A stretch of 64,000 nt of DNA. Origin: Paludibacter sp. 47-17 (GTDB lineage: Bacteria; Bacteroidota; Bacteroidia; Bacteroidales; Paludibacteraceae). The DNA lies in assembly GCA_001898935.1 (NCBI GenBank), contig MKVT01000013.1, forward strand, positions 1-64,000, given 5' to 3'. Below, piece after piece: positions 35,503-43,581 of this stretch (its first letter is position 1; each line of letters starts with the position of its first letter). Below the pieces are notes generated by a model. That model had not been told where the DNA came from. It made no database searches and was given only the letters and a program-made list of their open reading frames with translations. The position numbers were made by a program, and so were the translations under genes.

Positions 35503-36672
35503 TTAATAATTAATCAAGGTATCCATATCCTTATCGCCCCTCCCCGACACCGTGAGCACCACCAGATCGCCGGCTCCAAAGCTTTCCTTTTTAAGCACCG
35601 CCAGGGCATGCGCCGATTCGATGGCTGGAATTATTCCTTCCAGCCGTGTCAGTTCGAACGCCGCAGTCATGGCCTCGGCATCGGTAATAGCATGAACCGA
35701 CGCCCGTCCGGTTTGATAAAAATGAGCATGTGCCGGTCCTACTCCGGGGTAGTCGAGCCCCGCCGAAATGGAATAAGGCTCGGTGATTTGTCCATCATGA
35801 TCCTGCATCAGCAAGGTTTTAAAACCATGGATAATGCCCGGCGTTCCCACATGCATGGTGGCAGCTGTTTCGCCCGTATCCACCCCTTTACCCCCTGCTT
35901 CGGCCGAAATGATCTTAACCCGCGGATCGTCGATATAATGGTAATAGGTTCCCATGGCATTACTTCCCCCTCCGACGCAGGCAATCAGGATATCGGGATA
36001 CGAACGGCCGGTTTGCTCTTCCAGCTGCCACTTGATCTCCTCACTGATTACCGACTGAAAATAGCCCACCATTTCGGGATAAGGATGCGGACCCACCGTA
36101 GAACCTATAATATAAAACGTATCGGGATTGGAACACCAGTAACGAATTGCTTCGTTGGTCGCATCTTTCAGGGTCATGTTGCCGCTGGTTACCGGCTCGA
36201 CCCGCGCACCCAGCATTCGCATTTTCTGAACATTAAGGAACTGACGTTCCACATCGGTTTTACCCATGAAAACCACGCATTCGAGCCCCATCAGGGCGCA
36301 GGCTGTTGCCGTTGCCACCCCATGCTGCCCGGCTCCCGTTTCGGCAATAATACGGGTTTTCCCCATCCGTTTTGCCAACAGGATCTGCCCCAGCGCATTG
36401 TTGATTTTATGCGAACCTGTATGATTCAGATCTTCACGCTTCAGGTAAATACGGGCACCGTAGGTTTGCGACAAACGGCCGGCATAGTACAGGGGCGAAG
36501 GCCTGCCCACGTACTGCTTCAGCAAATAAGCGTATTCCTTTTGGAAAGATTCATCTTCACGAGCTGCATAAAATGCCTTTTTCAGGCTTTCGACGTTTCC
36601 GTGCAAAATTTCAGGGATGTAAGCGCCTCCAAATACGCCGTAAAACCCCTTCTCATCCGGTTGATTATTCAT
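35503..36672 (-). CDS. trpB: Tryptophan synthase beta subunit
   Basis: A 389-aa PLP enzyme joining indole and serine. The PLP lysine is in NHTGSHKINN, the catalytic Glu region in ETGAGQHGVA, and the phosphate loop in CVGGGSNAMG. It is the standard TrpB1 form. It is the first structural gene of the operon and follows the leader attenuator directly; its ATG is 19 nt after the terminator stem. Confidence 0.97.
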   Translation of the reverse strand: MNNQPDEKGFYGVFGGAYIPEILHGNVESLKKAFYAAREDESFQKEYAYLLKQYVGRPSPLYYAGRLSQTYGARIYLKREDLNHTGSHKINNALGQILLAKRMGKTRIIAETGAGQHGVATATACALMGLECVVFMGKTDVERQFLNVQKMRMLGARVEPVTSGNMTLKDATNEAIRYWCSNPDTFYIIGSTVGPHPYPEMVGYFQSVISEEIKWQLEEQTGRSYPDILIACVGGGSNAMGTYYHYIDDPRVKIISAEAGGKGVDTGETAATMHVGTPGIIHGFKTLLMQDHDGQITEPYSISAGLDYPGVGPAHAHFYQTGRASVHAITDAEAMTAAFELTRLEGIIPAIESAHALAVLKKESFGAGDLVVLTVSGRGDKDMDTLINY

Positions 36673-36690
36673 ATTGTAAAAATTTAAAAA

Positions 36691-36725
36691 CTAAAAAAGG
36701 GCCTGTCGTGAGTTCCGACAAGCCC
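36691..36725 (-). terminator. Attenuator terminator of the trp operon
   Basis: On the minus strand GGGCTTGTCG pairs with CGACAGGCCC over ten pairs, including a T-G wobble, with a loop of seven, followed by TTTTTAGTTTTT. On the opposite strand the wobble becomes a C-A mismatch, so the element is built for transcription towards trpB. It stands between the leader ORF and trpB. Confidence 0.9.
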
Positions 36726-36766
36726 TTTTTTATCTTTTATAACCGCTCAGATAGACAATAGCTGCT

Positions 36767-36835
36767 TCACCCACAAAAATTACTTTGCAAGTGCCACCAC
36801 CAATTGTTAGCTGTACGATTAACTTTCATATTCAT
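36767..36835 (-). CDS. trpL: trp operon leader peptide with three consecutive Trp codons
   Basis: A 22-codon ORF, too short for the ORF track, reads MNMKVNRTANNWWWHLQSNFCG and then stops. The three tryptophans come from TGG TGG TGG at 36794-36802. It begins about 7 nt after the predicted transcription start and ends 42 nt before the intrinsic terminator that precedes trpB. This is the layout of ribosome-mediated attenuation as in enterobacterial trpL: a ribosome stalled on Trp codons when charged tRNA-Trp is scarce would prevent the terminator. The competing antiterminator is not obvious by eye. GCTATTGTC (about 36754-36762) resembles the terminator's 5' arm and could pair weakly with its 3' arm. 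Confidence 0.88.
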   Translation of the reverse strand: MNMKVNRTANNWWWHLQSNFCG

Positions 36836-36848
36836 TATTTTTCGGGGT

Positions 36849-36856
36849 CAAAGATA
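36849..36856 (-). promoter_or_regulatory. trp operon promoter -7 box
   Basis: TATCTTTG on the minus strand, 13 nt before the leader ATG. The predicted start of transcription gives a leader RNA of about 170 nt ahead of trpB. No -33 TTTG is found at the standard distance. Confidence 0.6.
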
Positions 36857-36892
36857 AGAATGTATTTTCAAACTCACAATATTTCTGCGAAA

Positions 36893-37408
36893 TTATTTGC
36901 AAAAATAAATATAGAAGCATTCTTCATCCACCTGATCCACCCAGTGCCGGGCATTCAGACTGGCTGCTTTTTCGATGAGCGGAGCAGGCAGAAAAGGTGC
37001 AATCATCGAGTAAATCTCGCCTTCTTTCAATGCTTTCACATCGGCCAACACCTGGTTCACAGGATGTTCGCCCGCTTCCAGCATTTCACGCACATCGAAG
37101 GTACGTACCACTTTATCCTCACTGAACCACGAAGGTTGCACCGTTACAAATCCTGTATCCTGAATCGCTTCCATTTTTTCCTGTCCGACCGCTTTACGCA
37201 GTAAATTTATTAATTCTTCTGTTTTGATATTGCCGATGGGCGCTGCCTGCTGCAGGGTGGTAATTTTGGCTACCGTATTGCGAAGCACCGGATTTTTCAG
37301 CTTGTTGAAAGTCGGTATCGTGGCAATCAGCAACTCCTCGAGCTCTGGGTAAGCTGCCAACAGATCGTACACCTTTGTTTTCGGGGTGATAATCAATTTT
37401 GTTTCCAT
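36893..37408 (-). CDS. DUF1858/DUF2249-type protein
   Basis: 171 aa from ATG 37408 (METKLIITPKTKVYDLLAAYP); the ORF-track start lies inside the upstream gene. The N-terminal about 70 residues fit DUF1858 (LAAYPELEELLIATIPTFNKLKNPVLRNTVAKITTL). The C-terminal part fits DUF2249 (RTFDVREMLEAGEHPVNQVL, ... RHWVDQVDEECFYIYF). These domains often occur with DUF438 and hemerythrin-like proteins in anaerobes, and sometimes in nitrogen-oxide stress settings. It is separated by a single base from the DUF438 gene upstream, so the products probably act together. The biochemical role is unknown. Confidence 0.75.
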   Translation of the reverse strand: METKLIITPKTKVYDLLAAYPELEELLIATIPTFNKLKNPVLRNTVAKITTLQQAAPIGNIKTEELINLLRKAVGQEKMEAIQDTGFVTVQPSWFSEDKVVRTFDVREMLEAGEHPVNQVLADVKALKEGEIYSMIAPFLPAPLIEKAASLNARHWVDQVDEECFYIYFCK

Positions 37409-37409
37409 C

Positions 37410-38642
37410 TTATTTTGAATACGATAATATGCGTTGTTCTCCTTCCAATTCGCGGTATACAGTAACGTCGTGCGACATTTCAAGCGTTCCGAGGTATTCT
37501 CCTTTTTCGTTACGCAAAGCGAAATATTCAATGTGAATCATTTTGCCTTTCATCGTGATCCAGAACGGAGCACGCGAAGCTTTTCCGGTCTTGAAATCGT
37601 CGATTATTTTATCCACAATATGAGCGCTGGCCGGCGGATGACACAAACGTACGTCGCGATTGAGGATGGCCCGGTTGCGCTGAAAAATACGTTCGCTGCT
37701 TTGCGAAAAATATTTCACTTTATCATCCTTGTCCACAAAGGTCATATCCACCGGCAACGTATTGAGAATAGCCATCAGCTCTTCGGCAGTAAAACCGCCG
37801 CTGGGCAATTGAATATGATCGCCGCTTTTATTGAGCTCTTCGAGCACCGTACCGGTCACCCATCCGGGACGCCAGTCGGTGGGAGGATCGTACAGGCAGA
37901 AACCGATTTCGATCGATTGCCGGGCTATTTCGTACCACTCGGCCTCGGTAAGCTTATCCATCGACATCGGAAACAGGATTTCCGATTCCTTGGTGCCCAT
38001 CTCCACCACCTGCCTGATTGCAGGCAGCAACACCATATCGGCCGCCGCCATCAATTCTTCACGACTCACCTCAGGCACCTGAAGCACTTCAATTGCACCC
38101 TTTATCAATCCGCGTATTTCGTCGTGCTTGCCCCACATCACTTTGGGAGGACCCGTGATCCCCTCTTTCTCCAGATAGGGAAAGATGAGGTATTCCTTAC
38201 GCTGGTACAACTTGTCGACATCGTACAGGTTGTTGTACATAGCCCGTAATTGCAGCACTTTTTGAGCCATATCCACCTTCGGATCGTCGGCAATCTCGGA
38301 AATAAGATCGTAGATACGCGAACAAAGCACCTTCAGCTCTTTGTTTTCGTTGAGCATCACATCCACCGGATGACCCGGAGGAATATTCATGGCTGCCGAC
38401 AAATCGACACGGCCTTCGAGCACCGCCGAGTGGGCATCGCATAAATCGAGCACTTCCTGCTCAGGCAAGCCCTCGCTTATCAGCTCCTGTTCTACTTCTA
38501 CTACTTCACCATAGGGAATCTGGCTCAGACTCACCAGTAGTTCGTTGCGTACCGCCTCCTGACTTTCGCCGTGATGAAGCTTGAGAATCAGCTCTTTTAA
38601 TTTCTTTTTTCGTTCAATCGAGTTATTAATCAGTTCACTCAT
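37410..38642 (-). CDS. DUF438 / hemerythrin-like / PAS sensor protein
   Basis: 410 aa in three parts. Residues 1-90 are DUF438 (ERKKKLKELILKLHHGE, DAHSAVLEG). Residues about 95-250 are a hemerythrin-like four-helix bundle with GKHDEIRGLI and TKESEILFPM, which could bind a di-iron site. Residues about 285-405 are a PAS-like domain (DMTFVDKDDKVKYFSQSSERIF, GTLEMSHDVT). There is no kinase or output domain, so signalling must pass to a partner, perhaps the adjacent DUF1858-type protein. Gas or redox sensing is an inference from the hemerythrin and PAS parts. It has its own -7 box. Confidence 0.82.
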   Translation of the reverse strand: MSELINNSIERKKKLKELILKLHHGESQEAVRNELLVSLSQIPYGEVVEVEQELISEGLPEQEVLDLCDAHSAVLEGRVDLSAAMNIPPGHPVDVMLNENKELKVLCSRIYDLISEIADDPKVDMAQKVLQLRAMYNNLYDVDKLYQRKEYLIFPYLEKEGITGPPKVMWGKHDEIRGLIKGAIEVLQVPEVSREELMAAADMVLLPAIRQVVEMGTKESEILFPMSMDKLTEAEWYEIARQSIEIGFCLYDPPTDWRPGWVTGTVLEELNKSGDHIQLPSGGFTAEELMAILNTLPVDMTFVDKDDKVKYFSQSSERIFQRNRAILNRDVRLCHPPASAHIVDKIIDDFKTGKASRAPFWITMKGKMIHIEYFALRNEKGEYLGTLEMSHDVTVYRELEGEQRILSYSK

Positions 38643-38665
38643 GATAAAATTATATTTAATTGCTA

Positions 38666-38673
38666 CAAAGGTA
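38666..38673 (-). promoter_or_regulatory. Promoter -7 box for the DUF438 gene pair
   Basis: TACCTTTG on the minus strand matches TAnnTTTG and lies 23 nt before the start codon. Confidence 0.5.
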
Positions 38674-38753
38674 TAGTATTTTAATTGATTTCCAACTACC
38701 TATTTATTAGCAAAAAATTTCACCTGCTTCACCGTAAAAATACCCAATTGTAG

Positions 38754-40184
38754 TTACCTCTCCCGATTAACCATCAGCTTCTTCACCAACAACTGCATCT
38801 CCTGCACCGGCAACTCTGCTTCGCGGAGCTTAGCAGCTTCGGGATCAACTGCTTTTATCATCGATGGTCCGTTGGTAATATGCGCCAGGGCTGCAGCCAG
38901 TAATTCCTCCCGCGTATCGCCCAGCTGATGGGCCAGATCGTCGTACACTTCAACGTTGGGCACGAATCCGGTACTGAAATCGCTTTTGCGTTCCTTGTTA
39001 AAATATTTCAGTACAATTGGCATGAAAGCGTACTTATTCTTTTTGTTTTCGTCGTCGTTAATCACTATCGAGCCCACATTCTTACCATAGGTTACGTCGC
39101 CGATCAACACACAGGGTAAATAAGGCTTCAGGCCATTGATGACCATCTCGCTGGCCGAAGCGGTCGATTTTCCGGTCAGGAAATAAATTCGTTTCAGTTT
39201 TGATCCGAGCGATTGCACCGGCACTTCCGTTGTACCCGTCTTGATCGAAGTGGTGAAATATTCTACAAAAGGGCTCTCGCTGTATTTTTTCTTATACTCG
39301 GCACTGTTAAAGTAATCGGTCAGGTTGTCGTTGTATTCGGTATACGAAAACACTTTCGAATTATCGGGCTCGGGCACCAGCATGCTGCCCAGGTGGATGG
39401 CCGTCGACATCATCCCTCCGCTGTTGTAACGAAGGTCGACCACCAGTTCGGCAATATCCTGAGCCGCAAAAGCGCCCATCAGGGAATTCAGTTCCAGGTC
39501 GTAAGCCATGCTGCCATCGCCGGCATCGGCGGTAAAGAAATTATACACCAGGTAACCCACTTTTTTATTTCCGACGGTGTATACCGTATCCAGATAAACA
39601 GGATTTTCTTTATAATTGGTAATTTTCGTGAGGTCTTTTTCTCCGGCGTTCACATAGCCGCCATCCGAATACACGGTAAAACCAATTTTGACCGAAGCGG
39701 TTGCATCGGTAAATGAAGCGAGTAGTTGCTGGTAATTGTTAACGGTAAGTTGCGTACCATTGATTCGGCTGATGATATCGCCTCGTTTGATGCCGGCGGC
39801 ACGGGCCGGGGTATTGGGTTTGGTGAAGGTTACGATACAAATCACCTTTTCGCTGCCGGTGCTTTCCAGAAACAACTTGTATTCAAAACCTATTTCGGCC
39901 GGATTTACGCCGGTGAGACGTTTCATCAGCGCTTCGTAATCCTCAAAAATAGCAGAGAAACGATCTTCGTGATGCAACAAGGTTTCAAAATATTCGACGG
40001 GTTTGCCCGCATTTTTTTTGAACGCAGGCAAGTCGGCATTCCAGTAATAAACTCCGGCCATATTGGAGTAAATCCACTCGTTCACATAGGTGTTGAAACT
40101 TTTTTCGTTACTGCTATCTTCATCACAGGAAAACAGCGACAAAACAACCAGAAGGTAAAACAACTTTTTCATCATACTTTTCAT
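38754..40184 (-). CDS. S41-family C-terminal processing peptidase, lipoprotein
   Basis: Up to 476 aa; the start may be ATG 40184, or one of two ATGs 9 and 12 nt further in (MMKKLFYLLVV). The lipobox is LSLFSC, so the protein is anchored in a membrane, probably on the periplasmic face or outside. A PDZ domain (about 130-210; AARAAGIKRGDIISRINGTQL) precedes the tail-specific protease domain with VVDLRYNSGGMMST and the nucleophile region TGKSTASASEMVINGL. Bacteroidetes carry many such lipoproteins of unassigned substrate. Confidence 0.9.
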   Translation of the reverse strand: MKSMMKKLFYLLVVLSLFSCDEDSSNEKSFNTYVNEWIYSNMAGVYYWNADLPAFKKNAGKPVEYFETLLHHEDRFSAIFEDYEALMKRLTGVNPAEIGFEYKLFLESTGSEKVICIVTFTKPNTPARAAGIKRGDIISRINGTQLTVNNYQQLLASFTDATASVKIGFTVYSDGGYVNAGEKDLTKITNYKENPVYLDTVYTVGNKKVGYLVYNFFTADAGDGSMAYDLELNSLMGAFAAQDIAELVVDLRYNSGGMMSTAIHLGSMLVPEPDNSKVFSYTEYNDNLTDYFNSAEYKKKYSESPFVEYFTTSIKTGTTEVPVQSLGSKLKRIYFLTGKSTASASEMVINGLKPYLPCVLIGDVTYGKNVGSIVINDDENKKNKYAFMPIVLKYFNKERKSDFSTGFVPNVEVYDDLAHQLGDTREELLAAALAHITNGPSMIKAVDPEAAKLREAELPVQEMQLLVKKLMVNRER

Positions 40185-40216
40185 ACTTTACTATTTTCAG
40201 TTCATTAAAATTTCAA

Positions 40217-40224
40217 CAAAGATA
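40217..40224 (-). promoter_or_regulatory. Promoter -7 box for the S41 peptidase gene
   Basis: TATCTTTG on the minus strand, 32 nt upstream of the first possible start. Confidence 0.5.
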
Positions 40225-40279
40225 GTTGAATAATCAAAACTGCGAACCGGATAGCTTGAAAAGTAGTCGATTTTTTTTC

Positions 40280-41392
40280 TTAATATTCCAGATGGCATAC
40301 CGGAGCCGGAACGGGAATCCGCCGGCCTGTATCGGTGAGTGTTCCCTTTTTCCGGTTTCGTTCAAACACAACGATTTCGTTGCTCCGCTGATTGCCCACC
40401 AGGAGATAAGCACCGTCGCGGGTAATCATGAAATTACGGGGAGCAATGCCTTGTGTACTGTATTGCGCAACCAGTCTGAGCGTAACCGGAGTTTCGATTT
40501 CAAAAGCCGTAATCTCGTTGTAATCGATACGATTGGTGGCATACAGGAACTTCCCGTCGGGCGACAGGTGGATATCGGCGGCACCCGGCTGCCCGGGCCT
40601 GGTAATCACTGTCGAGGCGCCTTTCAGCATCAGGCGTTCGTGTTCAAAATGCACGATACTGATGGTGCCGGTTAGTTCCTGAAGTACATACAAGGTCATA
40701 CCGTCGTTGTGTAAAGCAAGATGGCGCGGACCACCTCCCCGCTCCATCAGCAGGCTATCCACCGGAGTCAGCGGGGTATCTTCCTGTTCGGCGTCGTAGC
40801 GGTACACATACAGCAAGTCGTTTCCCAGGTTGTTGCTGAACAGGTAATTACCCGATTGATCGAAAATCACCTGATGTGCGTGGGGTCCCTTTTGCCGGTC
40901 GGCATTTACACTTCCCCCCTGGTGCTGGATATTCTGAACCAGCTTTTCAAGCGAACCATCGGCATGTAACGAAAATACATTTATATTTCCACTGCTGTAG
41001 TTGGCGATAATCACATGGCGATCGGTAGCCGTCACCGAACAGGAGCCTCTGCCATCGGCCGGCAGAGCGTTGACCGGCTGCAATTCGCCCGTAGACGCCG
41101 CAAGCCGGAAAGCATGCACCGAACCGGCATCACTACCTTCACCCACCGAATAAAGGCGGAAATCGGCAGCTGTATGGCCAGTCGCCGGCAGCAGTGTCAG
41201 AAAACTGGGATTATCCACCCCTCCGGCAGTAGAACGCACAGTATATTTTCCCGATGCCGGATGTATTTTCACCGAATAAATACCCTTGCTACCTGTATTT
41301 TTTGTATAGGTACCCACCAGAATATTGTATTCCCCGGTAGTTGCGCAGCCGGTAAGCATAAGCAATGCAAAAAATAAGTTCGTTAATTTCAT
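40280..41392 (-). CDS. Lactonase-family (YbhE-type 6-phosphogluconolactonase) lipoprotein
   Basis: A 370-aa seven-bladed beta-propeller of the lactonase family. The start of the propeller is YNILVGTYTKNTGSKGIYS, and blade repeats follow (SPDGKFLYATNR, TRDGAYLLVGNQ). Unlike cytosolic Pgl of E. coli, it has a lipoprotein signal (LLMLTGC), so it acts outside the cytoplasm and its substrate may not be 6-phosphogluconolactone. It lies between the S41 peptidase and lpxH genes without clear functional linkage. Confidence 0.82.
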   Translation of the reverse strand: MKLTNLFFALLMLTGCATTGEYNILVGTYTKNTGSKGIYSVKIHPASGKYTVRSTAGGVDNPSFLTLLPATGHTAADFRLYSVGEGSDAGSVHAFRLAASTGELQPVNALPADGRGSCSVTATDRHVIIANYSSGNINVFSLHADGSLEKLVQNIQHQGGSVNADRQKGPHAHQVIFDQSGNYLFSNNLGNDLLYVYRYDAEQEDTPLTPVDSLLMERGGGPRHLALHNDGMTLYVLQELTGTISIVHFEHERLMLKGASTVITRPGQPGAADIHLSPDGKFLYATNRIDYNEITAFEIETPVTLRLVAQYSTQGIAPRNFMITRDGAYLLVGNQRSNEIVVFERNRKKGTLTDTGRRIPVPAPVCHLEY

Positions 41393-41430
41393 GACAGTAT
41401 GTATTGAAGGTTAATCCGGTCCGGAATGAA

Positions 41431-42162
41431 TTATTGCTCGAAGTAGTCGAGATGAAACTCCTTTCCGTCGAACGCTCCATAGGAAAACAAGCGTATGAAA
41501 TCGCCGAGGATAATCATCTCCGCGTTGTATCTCAATTGCAGTTTCAGATCGATATGCCGGTGTCCGAACACCAGAAAATCGACTTTTTCTTTTTCGATAA
41601 ATTCTTTTGCATATACAATAAGTCGTTCGTTCTCTTCACCTTTGAACTCCTCCGATTTCATGTGCAGGCGGTTGCTTCGCGACCAGGCAAATCCAAAATT
41701 CTGACCGATATAGGGAGGTAATAAGGCAAACAGCCGTTGTGCTACCCGGCTATGAAAAACTTTTCTCAGCACACTAAATCCGGCATCGCCGGTCGACAGG
41801 CCATCGCCATGCGCCAGATAAAACCGCTTACCATACAACTCGACCACCTCCGGACGATAATGCACCTTCATCCCCAGCTCCTTTTCAAAATAGCCAAAGG
41901 TCCATAAATCATGATTTCCTATAAAAAAATGAACTTCGATTCCGGCATCGGTTAACTCTGCAATTTTTCCAAACAACCGGGTGTGACCCTTGGGTACGAC
42001 CGTAGTATACTCGAACCAGAAATCGAAAATATCGCCCAGCAAATAGATTGCTGTAGCATCTTTTTTCATCTGATCGAGTAAGCGTACTACTTTCCGTTCA
42101 TGTTCCCGCTGATCGGGAATCAGCAACGAACCCAGGTGTACATCCGATAAAAAATAAATCAT
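41431..42162 (-). CDS. lpxH: UDP-2,3-diacylglucosamine diphosphatase
   Basis: A 243-aa calcineurin-like phosphoesterase of lipid A synthesis that makes lipid X at the inner membrane. The metal-binding motifs are in order: FLSDVHLGS, LGDIFDFWFEY, IGNHDLW, LAHGDGL and VFGHRH. The length and the insert region fit LpxH. It starts 16 nt after the MIP18-type gene and is probably co-transcribed with it. Confidence 0.92.
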   Translation of the reverse strand: MIYFLSDVHLGSLLIPDQREHERKVVRLLDQMKKDATAIYLLGDIFDFWFEYTTVVPKGHTRLFGKIAELTDAGIEVHFFIGNHDLWTFGYFEKELGMKVHYRPEVVELYGKRFYLAHGDGLSTGDAGFSVLRKVFHSRVAQRLFALLPPYIGQNFGFAWSRSNRLHMKSEEFKGEENERLIVYAKEFIEKEKVDFLVFGHRHIDLKLQLRYNAEMIILGDFIRLFSYGAFDGKEFHLDYFEQ

Positions 42163-42178
42163 GGCTTCGTATCCGATT

Positions 42179-42502
42179 TTAAAGAAATCCCAGTTCCAGC
42201 TGTGCCTCTTCCGACATCATGGAACGATCCCATGCAGGTTCGAATACAATATTGACATCCACGCTTTCAACCCCCTCGACACTGCCGGTTTTCATCCGTA
42301 CATCTTCCACAATAAAATCAACAGCCGGGCAATTAGGCGCAGTAAGCGTCATTTCAATTTCGAGGTGGCCCTTATCGTCGAGATCAATACCATAAATCAA
42401 GCCCAAATCGTAAATATTAACGGGGATTTCCGGATCATATACTGTTCGGAGCATTTTTACAATTTGCTCCTCCATACTTAAAAACTCATTATTTTCGCTC
42501 AT
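42179..42502 (-). CDS. MIP18/DUF59-family Fe-S cluster assembly factor
   Basis: A 107-aa protein of the PaaD/SufT/MIP18 type, with VYDPEIPVNIYDLGLIYG and the conserved cysteine in LTAPNCPAVDF. Members help deliver Fe-S clusters to target enzymes and are often encoded with suf genes; here the neighbour is lpxH. No suf genes are in the window. Confidence 0.88.
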   Translation of the reverse strand: MSENNEFLSMEEQIVKMLRTVYDPEIPVNIYDLGLIYGIDLDDKGHLEIEMTLTAPNCPAVDFIVEDVRMKTGSVEGVESVDVNIVFEPAWDRSMMSEEAQLELGFL

Positions 42503-42552
42503 TTCAATTCATTTTGATTACTTATTCTGAAACAAAAAAAGTTCAATATAGT

Positions 42553-42954
42553 TTACACCAATAGTGCGTCGAAGTCGGGTAAGGAGGCTGCCAGTTTGCC
42601 GTCAATCAGCACTACCGTATCCACTTTTCCTTTCAGGCTCAGCTTCATATCGCTTTTACGGAATATAGCCTGATGGAACACGTATTTGGGTCCATCCTTT
42701 TGCACTTTCAGCTTTACAATAAAGCTGTCGCCCGGTTTCAACGGAGTTTTGAAGGCCATCTCCACCCGCGCAACCACTGCGTCGATGCCCCGGTTATGCA
42801 GCCCGGCAAAACTTACATTATTGGCAATCAGGAACTCATGCCGTGCATGTTCCAGGTAATTCTGGTAGCAGGAGTTATTCACAATTCCTTGAATATCGCA
42901 CTCGTAATCACGAACTTTCATCTCCAGTTCGTAAGTATAACCATCGTGTATCAT
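42553..42954 (-). CDS. Acyl-CoA thioesterase (hotdog fold)
   Basis: A 133-aa YbgC/4HBT-type thioesterase. It has the family pattern VRDYECDIQGIVNNSCYQNYLEHARHEF, with an Asp in the usual nucleophile region (DIQGIVNN). It overlaps the O-methyltransferase gene by 4 nt (ATGA), so the two are translationally coupled. The substrate is unknown. Confidence 0.88.
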   Translation of the reverse strand: MIHDGYTYELEMKVRDYECDIQGIVNNSCYQNYLEHARHEFLIANNVSFAGLHNRGIDAVVARVEMAFKTPLKPGDSFIVKLKVQKDGPKYVFHQAIFRKSDMKLSLKGKVDTVVLIDGKLAASLPDFDALLV

Positions 42955-43580
42955 CGTTTTCGTATCATTGTAAGGCCATCGCGCAGCGGCAACATTACTT
43001 TGTCGACCCGCTCATCGGCCGATAGCCGGTTATTAAATTCCATGATAGCTGCTGTTTGCGGATCCTTTGAACCCTGTCCAACCAGTACTTTCCCGTCCCA
43101 CAAGGTATTATCGGCCAGTATAATACCACCCTTCCTTACCTTCGGGAGCACCAATTCGAGGTATTGCTGGTATTCGCGCTTATCACCATCGATGAACACC
43201 AGGTCGAACACCTCTTCAATACGGGGAATCAGTTGTTTGGCGTCGCCAATATGCACCACCACCTGGCCGGCAAAGGGCGAAAGCTGCAGATTGGCGGCAA
43301 TCAACTCTTCCAGTTCGTCGTCGGCTTCAATGGTATGAATTCGTCCGCCGGCGGCGAGTCCCTCGGCCAGGCACAAGGCCGAATAGCCCGTAAACGTACC
43401 TATTTCGAGGATGCTGCGAGGCTGCATCATCTGCGAGAGCATGGCCAGCACCCGCCCCTGCAAATGTCCCGACAGCATGCGCGGGTTCAGCACCTTCAGA
43501 TGAGTGGTGCGATTAATGGCGGCCAGATAAGCGGGTTCCGGATCGGTATGCGCGATCAGGTATTCTTCCAATTCCAACAT
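42951..43580 (-). CDS. SAM-dependent O-methyltransferase (catechol-type family)
   Basis: 209 aa. The SAM-binding site is LEIGTFTGYSALCLAEGL, the metal-binding Asp is in LVFIDGDKREY, and ILADNTLWDG follows. This is the methyltransferase_3 family (COMT, caffeoyl-CoA and tRNA hydroxyuridine types such as TrmR). The size fits the bacterial tRNA-modifying or small-molecule enzymes, which cannot be told apart here. It is coupled to the thioesterase gene downstream and starts 1 nt after the M16 peptidase stop codon. Confidence 0.88.
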   Translation of the reverse strand: MLELEEYLIAHTDPEPAYLAAINRTTHLKVLNPRMLSGHLQGRVLAMLSQMMQPRSILEIGTFTGYSALCLAEGLAAGGRIHTIEADDELEELIAANLQLSPFAGQVVVHIGDAKQLIPRIEEVFDLVFIDGDKREYQQYLELVLPKVRKGGIILADNTLWDGKVLVGQGSKDPQTAAIMEFNNRLSADERVDKVMLPLRDGLTMIRKR

Positions 43581-43581
43581 C

